Of a stretch of DNA of 64,000 bases, positions 41,076 through 50,329 are shown piece by piece. Made by a program: the position numbers and the translations under genes. The stretch spans positions 8,796,001-8,860,000 of the forward strand of contig NZ_CP066356.1 in NCBI RefSeq assembly GCF_023278185.1, written 5' to 3'. Origin of the DNA: Bradyrhizobium elkanii USDA 76. Lineage in GTDB: Bacteria > Pseudomonadota > Alphaproteobacteria > Rhizobiales > Xanthobacteraceae. Numbering within the stretch: the stretch's first letter is position 1; each line of letters begins with the position of its first letter. The notes under the pieces are model-generated. The model made no database searches, was not told where the DNA came from, and saw only the letters and a program-made list of their open reading frames with translations.

Positions 41076-42206
41076 ATGTCTGCACCCAGCTACATCGACC
41101 CGCTCAACGGAAAGCTCTATCCGCTGGATATCCCGCGCTGGTGCTCCGACGAGGGCAAGCCGCTCCTGATCACGCCGCTGCCGGGCATCTCCCGCGACGA
41201 CATCGATCGTGGGACGCGGTCGCTGTGGCGCTATCGCGCGGCGCTGCCGGTCGAGATCAGGCAGCCGATCACGATGGGCGAAGGCTGCACGCCTGCCGTC
41301 GAGAAGGCGTGGGATGAGCTGCGGCCGCATTTCAAGCTCGAATGGTTCAATCCGACCGCAAGCTTCAAGGATCGCGGCACCACGGTGATGCTGTCGTTGC
41401 TGCGCCAGCTCGGCGTCGATGCGGTGCTGGAAGACAGCTCCGGCAATGGCGGCGCGTCGGTTTCAGCCTATGGCGCGGCCGGCGGCATGCGGGTCAAAAT
41501 CCTTGCGCCGGCGACGACGTCGCCGATGAAGGTGGCGCAGATGCACGCCTTCGGCGCCGAGGTGCAGCTGGTCGAAGGTCCGCGCGAGGGATCCGAGGCG
41601 GAGGCGATCCGCCAGTCGAAGCAGATCTTCTACTCCAGCCACAACTGGCAGCCGTTCTTCCTGCAGGGCACCAAGTCGCTGGCCTACGAGATCTGGGAAG
41701 ATTTCGGCTTCACCGCGCCCGACAATGTCATCATGCCGGTCGGCGCCGGCAGCAGCCTGCTCGGCTGCTATATCGGCTTCAAGGAGCTCCTCGCGGCCGG
41801 ACAGATCACGCGGCTGCCGCGCCTGTTCGCGGCGCAGCCGCTCAACTGCTCGCCGGTCGACGCCAGCTTCGCCGCCGGCGTCGACACGCCCATCGATCGC
41901 GCGGTCCGCAAGACCATCGCCGAGGGCACCGCGATCAAGCACCCGCTGCGGCTGAAGCAGATGATCGCGGCGCTGAAGGAGAGCGGGGGCGGCACGGTGG
42001 CAATTCCCGAAGACGGCATCGTCGCCGCGTTGAAGCGGCTGGCGCGCAGCGGCCTGTTCGTCGAGCCGACCTCGGCCTCGGCCGCCGCCGCGCTCGACGT
42101 CCTCAAGGCGCGCGGCGCGATCCGGCCGGCGGAGCGCACCGTCGTCATCATCAGCGGCACCGGGATCAAGGCGGCGGGGCTGATCACGGAGCTGCTCGGC
42201 GGCTGA
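41076..42206 (+). CDS. Threonine synthase-like PLP enzyme
   Basis: A 376-residue fold-type II PLP enzyme. The PLP lysine is in FNPTASFKDRGTTVML; the substrate-binding Ser/Asn loop is LEDSSGNGGASVSAYG; the phosphate-binding glycines are in VGAGSSLLGCYIGF. Sequence and layout point to threonine synthase (O-phosphohomoserine to threonine) or a close relative such as a threonine dehydratase-like lyase; the short N-terminus (MSAPSYIDPLNGKLYPLDIP) differs from the long classical enzyme, so substrate is uncertain. It begins 38 bp after acetoacetyl-CoA synthetase. Confidence 0.82.
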   Translation: MSAPSYIDPLNGKLYPLDIPRWCSDEGKPLLITPLPGISRDDIDRGTRSLWRYRAALPVEIRQPITMGEGCTPAVEKAWDELRPHFKLEWFNPTASFKDRGTTVMLSLLRQLGVDAVLEDSSGNGGASVSAYGAAGGMRVKILAPATTSPMKVAQMHAFGAEVQLVEGPREGSEAEAIRQSKQIFYSSHNWQPFFLQGTKSLAYEIWEDFGFTAPDNVIMPVGAGSSLLGCYIGFKELLAAGQITRLPRLFAAQPLNCSPVDASFAAGVDTPIDRAVRKTIAEGTAIKHPLRLKQMIAALKESGGGTVAIPEDGIVAALKRLARSGLFVEPTSASAAAALDVLKARGAIRPAERTVVIISGTGIKAAGLITELLGG

Positions 42207-42221
42207 CGGCGATCGCCGGCA

Positions 42222-43253
42222 TCATCCTGCCGCGACCACCGCACCCGCCAGCGGGGCGTGAGCCCGCCCGATATTGTCGAGGAACTGGCGCACGCTTTCC
42301 TGCCAGGTAAACGTCAGGGCGTGGGCACGGCATTTTTCGCGCGGCACCAGCAGCGCGCCGAGCGCCGCACGACGCAGGTCGTGATCGAGACATCCGCATC
42401 CCGATCGGCCGATCACGTCGAGCGGCCCCATCACCGGATAGGCTGCGACCGGCAGGCCACAGGCCAGCGCCTCGAGCATCACCATCCCGAACGTATCGGT
42501 CAGGCTCGGAAACACCATGACATCGGCCGACGCATAGGCATCGGCCAGCGCCTGGCCGGTCCGTGTCCCGAGAAAATGCGCCTGCGGAAATCGGGCTTGC
42601 AAGCTGCGGCGCAGCGGCCCATCCCCGACCACGACTTTCGACCCCGGCAGGTCGAGAGCGAGAAAGGCTTCGAGGTTCTTCTCGATCGCGACGCGGCCGA
42701 CATAGAGAAACACCGGCGCCGGGAAGGCGAGCGGCCGCTCCGCGCGGGGACAGAACAGCTCGGCATCGACGCCGCGCGACCACGGCATCAGCTTGCGGAA
42801 ACCATGCGCCTTCAGCGCCTGCTCGAGCGATGGCGAGCCGACCATGATGCCGTCGCCGCCATTGTGGAAGCGGCGCAGCGCCGCATAGCTCCACCGTAGC
42901 GGGACCGGCAGTCGCGCGGCGAGATATTCGGGAAAGCGGGTGTGATAGCTGGTCGTGAATGGATAGCCGCGCGTCCGGCAGACATGCCGGGCGATCCAGC
43001 CGATCGGGCCTTCGGTTGCGATGTGCACCGAGTCCGGGCGCGCGGCCGCGATCGCGCGCGCGATGCGCCGGACCGACGGCAGCGCGAGCCGGATCTCCGG
43101 ATAACCGGGCAGCGGCACGGTGCGGAAATCGGCCGGCGTCAGGAAGCTGATCGTTGCGCCGAACGAGGGCGCCTCTTTGGCGAGGTATTCGAGCGAACGA
43201 ACCACGCCGTTGATCTGCGGACGCCAGGCGTCGGTCGCCACCAGCACACGCAT
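42222..43253 (-). CDS. GT4-family glycosyltransferase
   Basis: A 343-residue retaining glycosyltransferase with GT-B fold. N-terminal half: MRVLVATDAWRPQINGVVRS; nucleotide-sugar half: VFLYVGRVAIEKNLEAFLAL and the E-x7-E motif in DTFGMVMLEALACGLPVAAY. Relatives include mannosyl- and lipid glycosyltransferases acting on diacylglycerol; with a PmtA-like methyltransferase and a DedA protein upstream on the same strand, a role in membrane-lipid remodelling is plausible (inference). It starts 77 bp after the DedA stop codon. Last gene of the three-gene minus-strand group. Confidence 0.88.
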   Translation of the reverse strand: MRVLVATDAWRPQINGVVRSLEYLAKEAPSFGATISFLTPADFRTVPLPGYPEIRLALPSVRRIARAIAAARPDSVHIATEGPIGWIARHVCRTRGYPFTTSYHTRFPEYLAARLPVPLRWSYAALRRFHNGGDGIMVGSPSLEQALKAHGFRKLMPWSRGVDAELFCPRAERPLAFPAPVFLYVGRVAIEKNLEAFLALDLPGSKVVVGDGPLRRSLQARFPQAHFLGTRTGQALADAYASADVMVFPSLTDTFGMVMLEALACGLPVAAYPVMGPLDVIGRSGCGCLDHDLRRAALGALLVPREKCRAHALTFTWQESVRQFLDNIGRAHAPLAGAVVAAG

Positions 43254-43329
43254 CAGCCGACCGCCTCCGATGCCGCGGCGACATACTCAAGCGTGTGCGA
43301 GCCTCGCCGCACGCTAAACGGCAGCGCTC

Positions 43330-43989
43330 TCATGCGCCCTCCTCGAGCGGCAGGTGCGGGGGAAGCGCAAGCGGCGGCGCGACGCTCCGCGGCGCGAGCG
43401 AACGCTTGTAGAGGCGAAATCCCAGCACGAGCGCGACCTCCACCGCGATCAGGATGACCACGACCCAGAAGCCGAGGCTGACCGGATCGTGACCGCTGCC
43501 GCGCAGCGCATAGCCCAGGCTGAGGAACGGCATGTTCCAGATCACGGTGCCGATCGCCGTCGCCGTCACGAACGCACGCGGCTCCAGCCGCAGCACGCCG
43601 GCGGGCAGGGCCAGATAGATCCGCACGGTGGGCAGGGTCTGGCCGATCAGCGTCACCCAGAAATGATTGCCGCGATAGGCGTCGGTGAGCTGCCGGTAGA
43701 GCGAAGGCCGCAGCAACACGAACTTGCCGAAGCGCGTCACCAGCCGCTCGATGCGGCGCGAGCCGAGCGCGCGGCCGAGCCCGTACCAGCCGATCGCACC
43801 GACGACCGACCCGGCGCTGGTCGCCAGGATCGTCATCGCGAGCGTCGTGCCGTCGGAGACCGTCAGGCCGAGCAGCATCAGCAACACATAGGACGGCAGC
43901 AGCGGAATGAACTTCTCGGTGAGGGCGAGGCAGCCAATGCCCACCAGGCCGAAATGCAAAAAGACCGCGATCGTGCTCGACGTGTCCAT
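43330..43989 (-). CDS. DedA-family membrane protein
   Basis: A 219-residue membrane protein with about four to five hydrophobic segments and the DedA (SNARE-associated) pattern: LTEKFIPLLPSYVLLMLLGL at the start, GSVVGAIGWYGLGRALGSRR, and FWVTLIGQTLPTVRIYLALP with the conserved Arg. DedA proteins are lipid scramblases or flippases in the inner membrane. The ATG at 43989 has GAGG upstream; a GTG at 44004, overlapping the methyltransferase stop codon, is an alternative with translational coupling. Between the PmtA-like and glycosyltransferase genes. Confidence 0.88.
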   Translation of the reverse strand: MDTSSTIAVFLHFGLVGIGCLALTEKFIPLLPSYVLLMLLGLTVSDGTTLAMTILATSAGSVVGAIGWYGLGRALGSRRIERLVTRFGKFVLLRPSLYRQLTDAYRGNHFWVTLIGQTLPTVRIYLALPAGVLRLEPRAFVTATAIGTVIWNMPFLSLGYALRGSGHDPVSLGFWVVVILIAVEVALVLGFRLYKRSLAPRSVAPPLALPPHLPLEEGA

Positions 43990-44000
43990 GACGGCCTCGA

Positions 44001-44579
44001 TCACATGTGGGGGTGGCGGCGGCTGATCCGATACACGGAAGCCGGAGGCAGGTTGCGAAACGTCTGTCCGATGCAGCTCGCCTGCAGATCGAGGCGATCC
44101 AGGATCGCGTCTGCGACGGGACAGCGCGGGCCATAGGTGATCTGGTAGAACGCGCCATCGGGCCGGAGATAGCCGAAGGCGCCGGCAAGGATCGCCGTGA
44201 CCTTCTCCGGCGGCATCATGAGAAGCCCGAGGCCGCTCACGACCGCACCGACCGGCGCCCCGTCGAACAGCCTCTCCCTCTGCAGCCAGGCCGCATCCAT
44301 CCAGAGCACTCGCGCGCCCGGGAAGCGCCGCTGCAGCAGCGGGATGAACTCGGAACCGTACTCCACCAGCGTCAGATCCCGCTGCCTGACGCCGCGCTCC
44401 AGCAGCGCGCGGGTGAAGACGCCGGTGCCGGGACCGAGCTCGATCACGGGGCCGGTGTCTGCCGTGATCTCCTGCACCATGAGGGACGAGACCGTCGGCC
44501 CGGACGGCGCGACTGCAGCGACAGCCAGCGGATTGCGCACCCAGGCCCGGAAGAACGGCAGGATATCAGCGGCCGACAT
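44001..44579 (-). CDS. pmtA: Phospholipid N-methyltransferase-like protein (PmtA type)
   Basis: A 192-residue class I methyltransferase. FRAWVRNPLAVAAVAPSGPT at the start and the SAM motif VIELGPGTGVFTRALLERGV, then TLVEYGSEFIPLLQRRFPGA, are typical of the rRNA-dimethylase-related PmtA branch, which methylates phosphatidylethanolamine stepwise to phosphatidylcholine at the inner membrane. Length matches (about 200). An assignment as another membrane-lipid methyltransferase is possible. Start: ATG before SAADILPF with GGGAGC upstream; a longer frame from 44720 is not supported. It heads the group with DedA and glycosyltransferase, divergent from a two-component system. Confidence 0.78.
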   Translation of the reverse strand: MSAADILPFFRAWVRNPLAVAAVAPSGPTVSSLMVQEITADTGPVIELGPGTGVFTRALLERGVRQRDLTLVEYGSEFIPLLQRRFPGARVLWMDAAWLQRERLFDGAPVGAVVSGLGLLMMPPEKVTAILAGAFGYLRPDGAFYQITYGPRCPVADAILDRLDLQASCIGQTFRNLPPASVYRISRRHPHM

Positions 44580-44915
44580 GCTGAAGCTCCCGCACGATGT
44601 GCGCATTGCCGGTCTGGCGCTGAAGATCAATGAGCAAAGCCATTCAAATGTCTTTCGCATTGCGGGTACCCCACGATCGCGCGTGGAGATTCCCGCCGGT
44701 TGAGCCGTGTCGGCCGGCAATGGGAAACGATTCGACCCGCTCCGGCAGGCGCTTTCGTCTCATGCGAAGCTTGCGTCAGCCTGTCGCGAATCCGCCCGTG
44801 TGCGAGATTTCGATCCGCGACGCATTGGCGCGGAGCAAATCGCAAGGTTGCCGCAATGAATGGGACATAAACCGGCAAATCGAGAGACGAAACGGTGCAG
44901 GGATAACGACGACGA
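44580..44915. other. Divergent promoter region between pmtA-like gene and response regulator
   Basis: 336 bp with no gene. It must hold the promoters for the lipid group (minus) and the two-component pair (plus). I see no clear inverted repeat; AT-rich patches near 44636-44655 and 44865-44885. Confidence 0.5.
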
Positions 44916-45590
44916 ATGCGAGTGCTGTTGGTGGAGGACCAGCCGGACATGGTCGCGGCGTTGCGCGCGGCGCTCGCACGCCACGACATGCTGGTCGATC
45001 ATGCGCCGGATCTGTTGGAAGCCGAGGCGATCGCCGCAGCGGGAAGCTACGACGCGATCGTGCTCGACCGGCAATTGCCGGACGGCGACGGACTGTCGCT
45101 GATTGCGAAATTGCGCGCGAGCGGCAATGCCGTACCGGTGCTGGTGCTGACCGCCCGCGGTGAGCTCGCGGACCGGGTCGCGGGTCTCGACAGCGGCGCG
45201 GACGATTATCTCGGCAAGCCGTTTGCGTTCGAGGAGCTGCTGGCTCGATTGCGGGCGCTGTTGCGCCGGCCGGCGGGCGTGCAGCAACACGCCGCGCGGA
45301 TCGGGCGCTTGTCGTTCGACTTCACCCATCGCGAGGCCAGCGTGGACGGACGTCCCCTGGAACTGCCGCGTCGCGAACGGCTGGTGCTCGAGAGCCTGCT
45401 GCATCGAATGGGACGCATGGTGCAGCGTTCTGCGCTGATGGAGGCGGTCTACGGCCTTGACGACGACGTGCAGCCCAATGCGCTGGACAGCCATGTGTCG
45501 CGTCTGCGCCGCAGGCTCGCCGAGGCCGACGCCGGCGTCACCATCAATGGCGTGCGTGGCCTCGGCTATGTGCTGCGGGAAACACCGTGA
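44916..45590 (+). CDS. OmpR-family response regulator
   Basis: A 224-residue regulator. Receiver at about 1-115 with the acidic patch LLVEDQP, phospho-acceptor Asp51 (IVLDRQLPDGDG), Thr in LVLTARGE and Lys in GKPFAFEE. Winged-helix output at about 128-222 with PRRERLVLESLLHRMGRMVQ and DSHVSRLRRRLAEADAGVTI. It partners with the kinase encoded downstream, whose GTG start overlaps this stop codon by 4 bp. The divergent lipid-modification group is its nearest possible target. Weak ribosome site (AGGGA, about 12 nt upstream). Confidence 0.94.
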   Translation: MRVLLVEDQPDMVAALRAALARHDMLVDHAPDLLEAEAIAAAGSYDAIVLDRQLPDGDGLSLIAKLRASGNAVPVLVLTARGELADRVAGLDSGADDYLGKPFAFEELLARLRALLRRPAGVQQHAARIGRLSFDFTHREASVDGRPLELPRRERLVLESLLHRMGRMVQRSALMEAVYGLDDDVQPNALDSHVSRLRRRLAEADAGVTINGVRGLGYVLRETP

Positions 45591-46963
45591 GCGTATTGCG
45601 ACCGCGATCCCTCACCTGGCGCCTGGTCGGCCGCCTCGCAGGCCTGCAAGCCGTCACGTTGACCCTTCTGATTCTCGTGATCGGCGCCGTCGCGATCGGG
45701 CTGCTGCGGGCGGGGCTGCTGATCGGCGAGTACGAAGGCAGCACGCTCGATACGCTGCGAGACGCTCTCACGCGCAATGAAGCGGGCCGCCTGATGTTGC
45801 GCGAAACGCCGGAACTGGCCGCCCTGCGTGCCGAGCATGCCGATCTGTGGTTCATCGTTCGCGACGCCGAGGGACAACAGCTGTCCGAGGGCATGGTGCC
45901 AACGCAATTGGCGCCGATCACCTCGGCCCTCGATCATGTGAGCGAAGCGCGGCTCAAATGGAACGCTGCGGAAACCGCGCGGCCTGCCGGGCTCGTCAAA
46001 TGGGTCGATACGCCGGCTGGACGGCTCCAGATCCTGACCGGCACATACGGCGAGCTCTCGATGTGGCGAGCACTGGAGAGCACGCCCCTGCTATTCCTCA
46101 ACATGATCCTGCCGATCGTCGTGCTGATGACGCTGGCGACGCTGGTCGCGACCCCGTTCGTGGTGCGCCGGGCCATGACGGGCCTTGCCCAGGTCGCAGC
46201 GCAAGCCGAACGCATCGACATCGACCAGCGCGGCGTGCAGTTGCCGCTCGATACGGTGCCGGTCGAGATCGTTCCGCTGGTCAAGGCCATCAATGCCGCG
46301 CTCGGTCGCCTCGACAAGGGCTACGAACGCCACCGGCGCTTCCTCGCCGCGGCCGCACACGAGCTGCGGACCCCGATCGCAATTCTTTCGGCACGGGTCG
46401 CCTCGCTGCAGGCCGGACTGGAGAAAACCCGTCTGCTCGAAGACGCCACCCGCCTCAGCGTGCTGGCCGGGCAGTTGCTCGACCTGCAACGGCTCGATCA
46501 GCAAACCGATACGTTCGTCGAAGTCGATCTCGTCGGCATCGCCCGGCAGGTCGTGCTCGATCTGGCGCCGCTCGCCTTCGCGGCGGGATATGAAATGTCC
46601 TTTGAACAGGAGGACGAGGCTGTCGTCGTTTCCGGCGACCACACCTCGCTGGAACGTGCCCTCACCAACCTCGTGCAGAACGCCATCGACCACGGACAGC
46701 GGCGCGGCACGATCCTGGTTCGGGTGACGACAGCCGGCCGGATCGAGGTCCACGACGACGGCAACGGCATTCCGCCCGACGAGCGCGAGCAAATCTTCGA
46801 GCCGTTCCGCCGGCTGCATCCGGGCGGGCGCGGCGCCGGCCTCGGCCTCGATCTGGTACAGACCATCATGCGGCTGCACGGCGGCCGGATCGAGGTCGAT
46901 CGGGCGCCGTCCGGCGGCGCCTGCATGCGAATGGTGTTTGCGACGGTTCAGCCGTCCTGCTGA
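45587..46963 (+). CDS. Membrane sensor histidine kinase
   Basis: A 458-residue kinase. Two transmembrane helices (about 16-40 and 165-190) enclose a periplasmic sensor of about 125 residues; then a HAMP-like linker, HisKA with His258 (AAAAHELRTPIAILSARV), N box LTNLVQNAIDHGQ, G1 VHDDGNGIPPDEREQIFEPF and G2 GGRGAGLGLDLVQTIMRLHG. It autophosphorylates and passes phosphate to the upstream OmpR-type regulator. Start GTG overlapping the regulator's stop (GTGA), so the two are translationally coupled. Confidence 0.94.
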   Translation: MSVLRPRSLTWRLVGRLAGLQAVTLTLLILVIGAVAIGLLRAGLLIGEYEGSTLDTLRDALTRNEAGRLMLRETPELAALRAEHADLWFIVRDAEGQQLSEGMVPTQLAPITSALDHVSEARLKWNAAETARPAGLVKWVDTPAGRLQILTGTYGELSMWRALESTPLLFLNMILPIVVLMTLATLVATPFVVRRAMTGLAQVAAQAERIDIDQRGVQLPLDTVPVEIVPLVKAINAALGRLDKGYERHRRFLAAAAHELRTPIAILSARVASLQAGLEKTRLLEDATRLSVLAGQLLDLQRLDQQTDTFVEVDLVGIARQVVLDLAPLAFAAGYEMSFEQEDEAVVVSGDHTSLERALTNLVQNAIDHGQRRGTILVRVTTAGRIEVHDDGNGIPPDEREQIFEPFRRLHPGGRGAGLGLDLVQTIMRLHGGRIEVDRAPSGGACMRMVFATVQPSC

Positions 46964-46995
46964 TCGCGCGGATGCGGCCACGGCGAGCGCCGCGA

Positions 46996-47037
46996 AACGA
47001 GAGTCCGCACCGATGGTATCGGAACGGCACTCTCGTT
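46996..47037. terminator. Bidirectional terminator-like hairpin
   Basis: AACGAGAGT (46996-47004) and ACTCTCGTT (47029-47037) with inner ACCGAT / ATCGG pairing, followed by GGTTGTTTT on the plus strand. It lies between convergent genes (kinase plus, serine hydrolase minus). Confidence 0.5.
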
Positions 47038-47079
47038 GGTTGTTTTGGCGCGTTTTCCTTGTCCAGGTCGTTCGGAAGC

Positions 47080-48273
47080 CTAGCCCGCCTTGCGCAGCCT
47101 CAGGGATTCGTAGAACGCGGTCTCGAAATTGATGTAGCCGATAAAGGACGTCGGATCGCCAAACGGCAGGATCTGCGTCGCCCAGTATCCGCCAAAACCG
47201 TTCTGCCGATCGATCCAGTAGAACAAATTGGCGAGCCCGGCCCAGCCGAGCGCGCCGGCGGGGCGGCCGGTCGGAGCCTGCTCGTCATTGATCATGAAGC
47301 TCAACGCCCAGGACTTCGACTGACCGGGGAAGAACTCGGCGTCGTTGGCAAGTGACGTGATCACGCCGGTGATCGCGGTGACCCTGTTGTTGCCGAGATG
47401 GTTCTTCTCCGCCATCCGCACGGTCTCCGCCTTGAGGACACGCCCGTGCTCGCCGGCGCCGTCGTTCAGCCACATCCGGATGAAGCGCATGTAGTCGCCG
47501 ATGGTCCCGTAAAGCCCGTGGCCGCCCATGTGGATTTCGGGCTTGGCCGGCAATTCGAAATCCATCGGCGTGAGCGAACCGTCGGCGTTGCGGGCGTGGA
47601 TGCCGGCAAGCTTGCGGCGCATCGCATCGGTGAGCTCGAACGTCGTGTCCATGATCCCGAGCGGCTCGAAGATCCGTGTCTTGAAGAGTTCCCCGAGCCG
47701 CCTGCCGGTGATGGCCTCGACGATCTGGCCGCACCAATCCATGTTGGTGCCGTATTCCCAGCGCTCGCCCGGATCGAACAGCAGCGGCGTCATCAGCGAA
47801 GCCTTGGACGCCGTGATGACGCTGGGCTGCCCCTTCTCCTGCGCCAGCCGGTTATAGGTGTGATTGATGAAGTCGTAGCTCAGACCCGCGCTGTGGACCA
47901 TCAGCATGCGGGTGGTGATGTCGCGTTTCGGTGGACGCAGCCGTGGCTCGCCCTTGTCGTCAAAGCCTTCGATCACCTGGAGCTTGCCGATGTCGGGCGC
48001 GTAGGTCCTGGCGGGCGCGTCGAGATCGAGCTTGCCTTCCTCGACGAGCTGAAGGACGGCCGTCCCGGTGATCGCCTTGGTGGTCGAGAAGATTGCGAAC
48101 ACGCTATCGGCCGTCATGTCGGCGGGCTGGTCGAGGCGGCGCTTGCCGGCAGCACCTTCATAGATGTTGCGATGGCGGTCAGTCACCATCGCCACGACGC
48201 CGGGAACGCGCGGGCTTGAAGTCACGACGCCGTCAAGGATTGCATCGGCGGCTGCACTGAAATTCGTGCTCAT
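47080..48273 (-). CDS. Serine hydrolase of the beta-lactamase / family VIII esterase type
   Basis: A 397-residue protein with no signal peptide. Catalytic S-x-x-K is STTK at residues 63-66, followed by the family pattern [20 protein letters not shown] and HSAGLSYDF (Tyr of the YxN-like motif). This is the esterase branch of class C beta-lactamase folds; it typically hydrolyses short esters or lactones. Start: ATG with GGAGGAAGACA directly upstream. It lies on the same strand as, and 123 bp downstream of, a Baeyer-Villiger monooxygenase gene. An esterase after such an enzyme fits hydrolysis of the ester or lactone product. A palindrome lies in the gap. Confidence 0.88.
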   Translation of the reverse strand: MSTNFSAAADAILDGVVTSSPRVPGVVAMVTDRHRNIYEGAAGKRRLDQPADMTADSVFAIFSTTKAITGTAVLQLVEEGKLDLDAPARTYAPDIGKLQVIEGFDDKGEPRLRPPKRDITTRMLMVHSAGLSYDFINHTYNRLAQEKGQPSVITASKASLMTPLLFDPGERWEYGTNMDWCGQIVEAITGRRLGELFKTRIFEPLGIMDTTFELTDAMRRKLAGIHARNADGSLTPMDFELPAKPEIHMGGHGLYGTIGDYMRFIRMWLNDGAGEHGRVLKAETVRMAEKNHLGNNRVTAITGVITSLANDAEFFPGQSKSWALSFMINDEQAPTGRPAGALGWAGLANLFYWIDRQNGFGGYWATQILPFGDPTSFIGYINFETAFYESLRLRKAG

Positions 48274-48306
48274 TGTCTTCCTCCACATTTTGTAATGTTG
48301 ACCTGC

Positions 48307-48386
48307 GTAGCCCGGATGAAGCGAAGCGAAATCCGGGATCGTGATTTCGGGCGTTCCCGGATTGCGCTTCGCTCCATCCGGGCTAC
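48307..48386. repeat. Palindrome GTAGCCCGGATG…CATCCGGGCTAC
   Basis: Arms GTAGCCCGGATGAAGCGAAG and CTTCGCTCCATCCGGGCTAC, with inner ATCCGGGATCG / GTTCCCGGAT. It lies between the monooxygenase and esterase genes, both on the minus strand. Confidence 0.82.
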
Positions 48387-48396
48387 GAAATCAGCC

Positions 48397-50037
48397 CTAC
48401 TGCGTGGCGAAGCCGCGATAGCCGCTGGCGGCGACCTCGTCGCATTTCTGGCGGTAGGTGCCGACACCGCCGCAATAGGACAGCACCCGGCGCGGCTTGC
48501 CCTCGACATTCGAGCCCAGGTACCAGGAGTTGGTCTTGGCGATCAGTGTTGCGTTGGCGGTCTCGTCGTGATGCGCCACCCACTGATCCTCGGTATCCCT
48601 GGTCGGCTCGATGACGTTCAGGTTCTTGCCACGCAAATATCCGATGCAATCGGCAATCCACTCCACTTGCTGCTGCAGGCATGTGGTCATGTTGCAGAGT
48701 GCGGCCGAGGGCGCGAGCGGCACCGCAGTGGTGAACAGGTTCGGGTAGCCATGGACCTGCAGGCCCATCGTGGTGCGGATATCCCTGCCCCAATCGTCCT
48801 TCAGCGATCGCCCGTCGCGGCCGCGGATGTCGATGCGCGTCAACGCCCCCGTTCCGGCGTCGAAGCCGGTCGCCAGGATGATGACGTCGAACTCATGCAC
48901 CGTGCCGTCGGCGGTCTGGATGCCCTCGGGCGTGATGCGGGCGATCGGATTGTTCTTGACGCTGACGATCTCGACATTGGGCCGGTGGAAGGCCTCGAGG
49001 AAATTGCTCTCCAGCGGCACCCGGTGCGTGCCAAAACCATAATCGGCGGGAATCAGCAGTTCGCACAGCTTGGGGTCCTTGATCCGCTCGCGCATCTTCT
49101 CGCGCACGAATTCGGTGATCTCAGCGTTGACGGCTTCGTCGAAGAACAGTTCGGCGAAGGACGAGACCCACAGCTTCAGGGATCCGTCGTTCCAGCAATC
49201 CTCGATCACCTGGCGGCGCTGCTGTGGCGTCAGGTCGGCCCAGGCATGCTCGAAGTCGAATTCGAAGCCGGTGAACGTCTTGGGCAGCCGCTCGGTGAGG
49301 AACTTGAACTTCGACTTGTAGGCCTCGGCATCCGACGCATCCCATTTCGGGTTCTTCATCGGGATGATGTATTGCGGGGTGCGGATGAACACCTTGAGGT
49401 GGCCGACCTCACCGGCGATCGACTGGATCACCTGGATTCCGGTCGCGCCGTTGCCGACCACGCCGACGCGTTTGCCGGCGAGCTCGATCGGCCCCTTGGG
49501 CCAGCGCGCGGTGTGGAACAGCTTGCCGTTGAACGTCTCCTGTCCCGGGAAGGACACGTGCGGGGCCGAGAGCATGCCGCAGCAGGTGACGAGGAACTGG
49601 GTATCGATCACGTCGCCCTGATCGGTCGCGACCAGCCAGCGTTGCGTCGCCTCATTGAAATGCGCGCTCTTCACCGTGGTGCCGAACTTGATGTCCTTCC
49701 TGAGGTCGAGGCGGTCGGCGACGTAGTTCAGCCAGCGCTCGATTTCCGGCTGACCCGGGAATCGTTCGCTCCAGCTCCAGCCTTTGTAGAGCTCCTCGGA
49801 GAACAGGTACTGATAGGTGTGGCCTTCGGAATCGAAGCGTGCCCCGGGATAGCGGTTCCAGTACCAGGTGCCGCCGACGCTGGACCCGGCATCGATCGCC
49901 TTCACACTCAGCCCCTGCTCGCGCAGGCGGAACAATTGATAGAGACCGGCGACGCCGGCGCCGACGACCACGGCGTCGAGCTTGGTCGTTGCATGCGCAC
50001 CATTGCTTCCATTCGATCTCGTGACGGTCTCCGTCAT
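48397..50037 (-). CDS. Flavin-dependent Baeyer-Villiger monooxygenase
   Basis: A 546-residue FAD enzyme. First Rossmann motif AVVVGAGVAGLYQLFRLREQ, the BVMO fingerprint FNGKLFHTARWP (F-x-G-x3-H-T-x2-W-P), second Rossmann VGVVGNGATGIQVIQS, and the late ATGFDAGTGAL block. It uses NADPH and oxygen to insert an oxygen atom next to a ketone, giving an ester or lactone. The closest fold relatives are cyclohexanone and aryl-ketone monooxygenases. Start: ATG with CAGGAGGAAACC upstream, a strong ribosome site. Divergent from an AraC-type regulator (292-bp gap) that probably controls it, with the esterase downstream. Confidence 0.93.
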   Translation of the reverse strand: MTETVTRSNGSNGAHATTKLDAVVVGAGVAGLYQLFRLREQGLSVKAIDAGSSVGGTWYWNRYPGARFDSEGHTYQYLFSEELYKGWSWSERFPGQPEIERWLNYVADRLDLRKDIKFGTTVKSAHFNEATQRWLVATDQGDVIDTQFLVTCCGMLSAPHVSFPGQETFNGKLFHTARWPKGPIELAGKRVGVVGNGATGIQVIQSIAGEVGHLKVFIRTPQYIIPMKNPKWDASDAEAYKSKFKFLTERLPKTFTGFEFDFEHAWADLTPQQRRQVIEDCWNDGSLKLWVSSFAELFFDEAVNAEITEFVREKMRERIKDPKLCELLIPADYGFGTHRVPLESNFLEAFHRPNVEIVSVKNNPIARITPEGIQTADGTVHEFDVIILATGFDAGTGALTRIDIRGRDGRSLKDDWGRDIRTTMGLQVHGYPNLFTTAVPLAPSAALCNMTTCLQQQVEWIADCIGYLRGKNLNVIEPTRDTEDQWVAHHDETANATLIAKTNSWYLGSNVEGKPRRVLSYCGGVGTYRQKCDEVAASGYRGFATQ

Positions 50038-50329
50038 GGTTTCCTCCTGTATCCTGCTTCACACACGCTCCAATCGCCGGCGTCGCCGGGTGATGGTGCA
50101 TTGCGTCAATTTGGTCTCGGCCGCTGTCGCCGAAACGCAGAGCAGGCTACGGGCCGCTCGACCGAACGGCTTGGATGAAACCAACAATCTCTGGAACGCT
50201 GCCGTTCAATTGCCCGACTGGCCATTGGTCTCCTTGGCAAACGGCGAAAGCGGCCTATTCTGCGCTCCGCCATCCGGCCAAGAACAAGCGGTCAACCGCG
50301 CCACCAATCCTAGGGAGGAGGCTCGCGCG

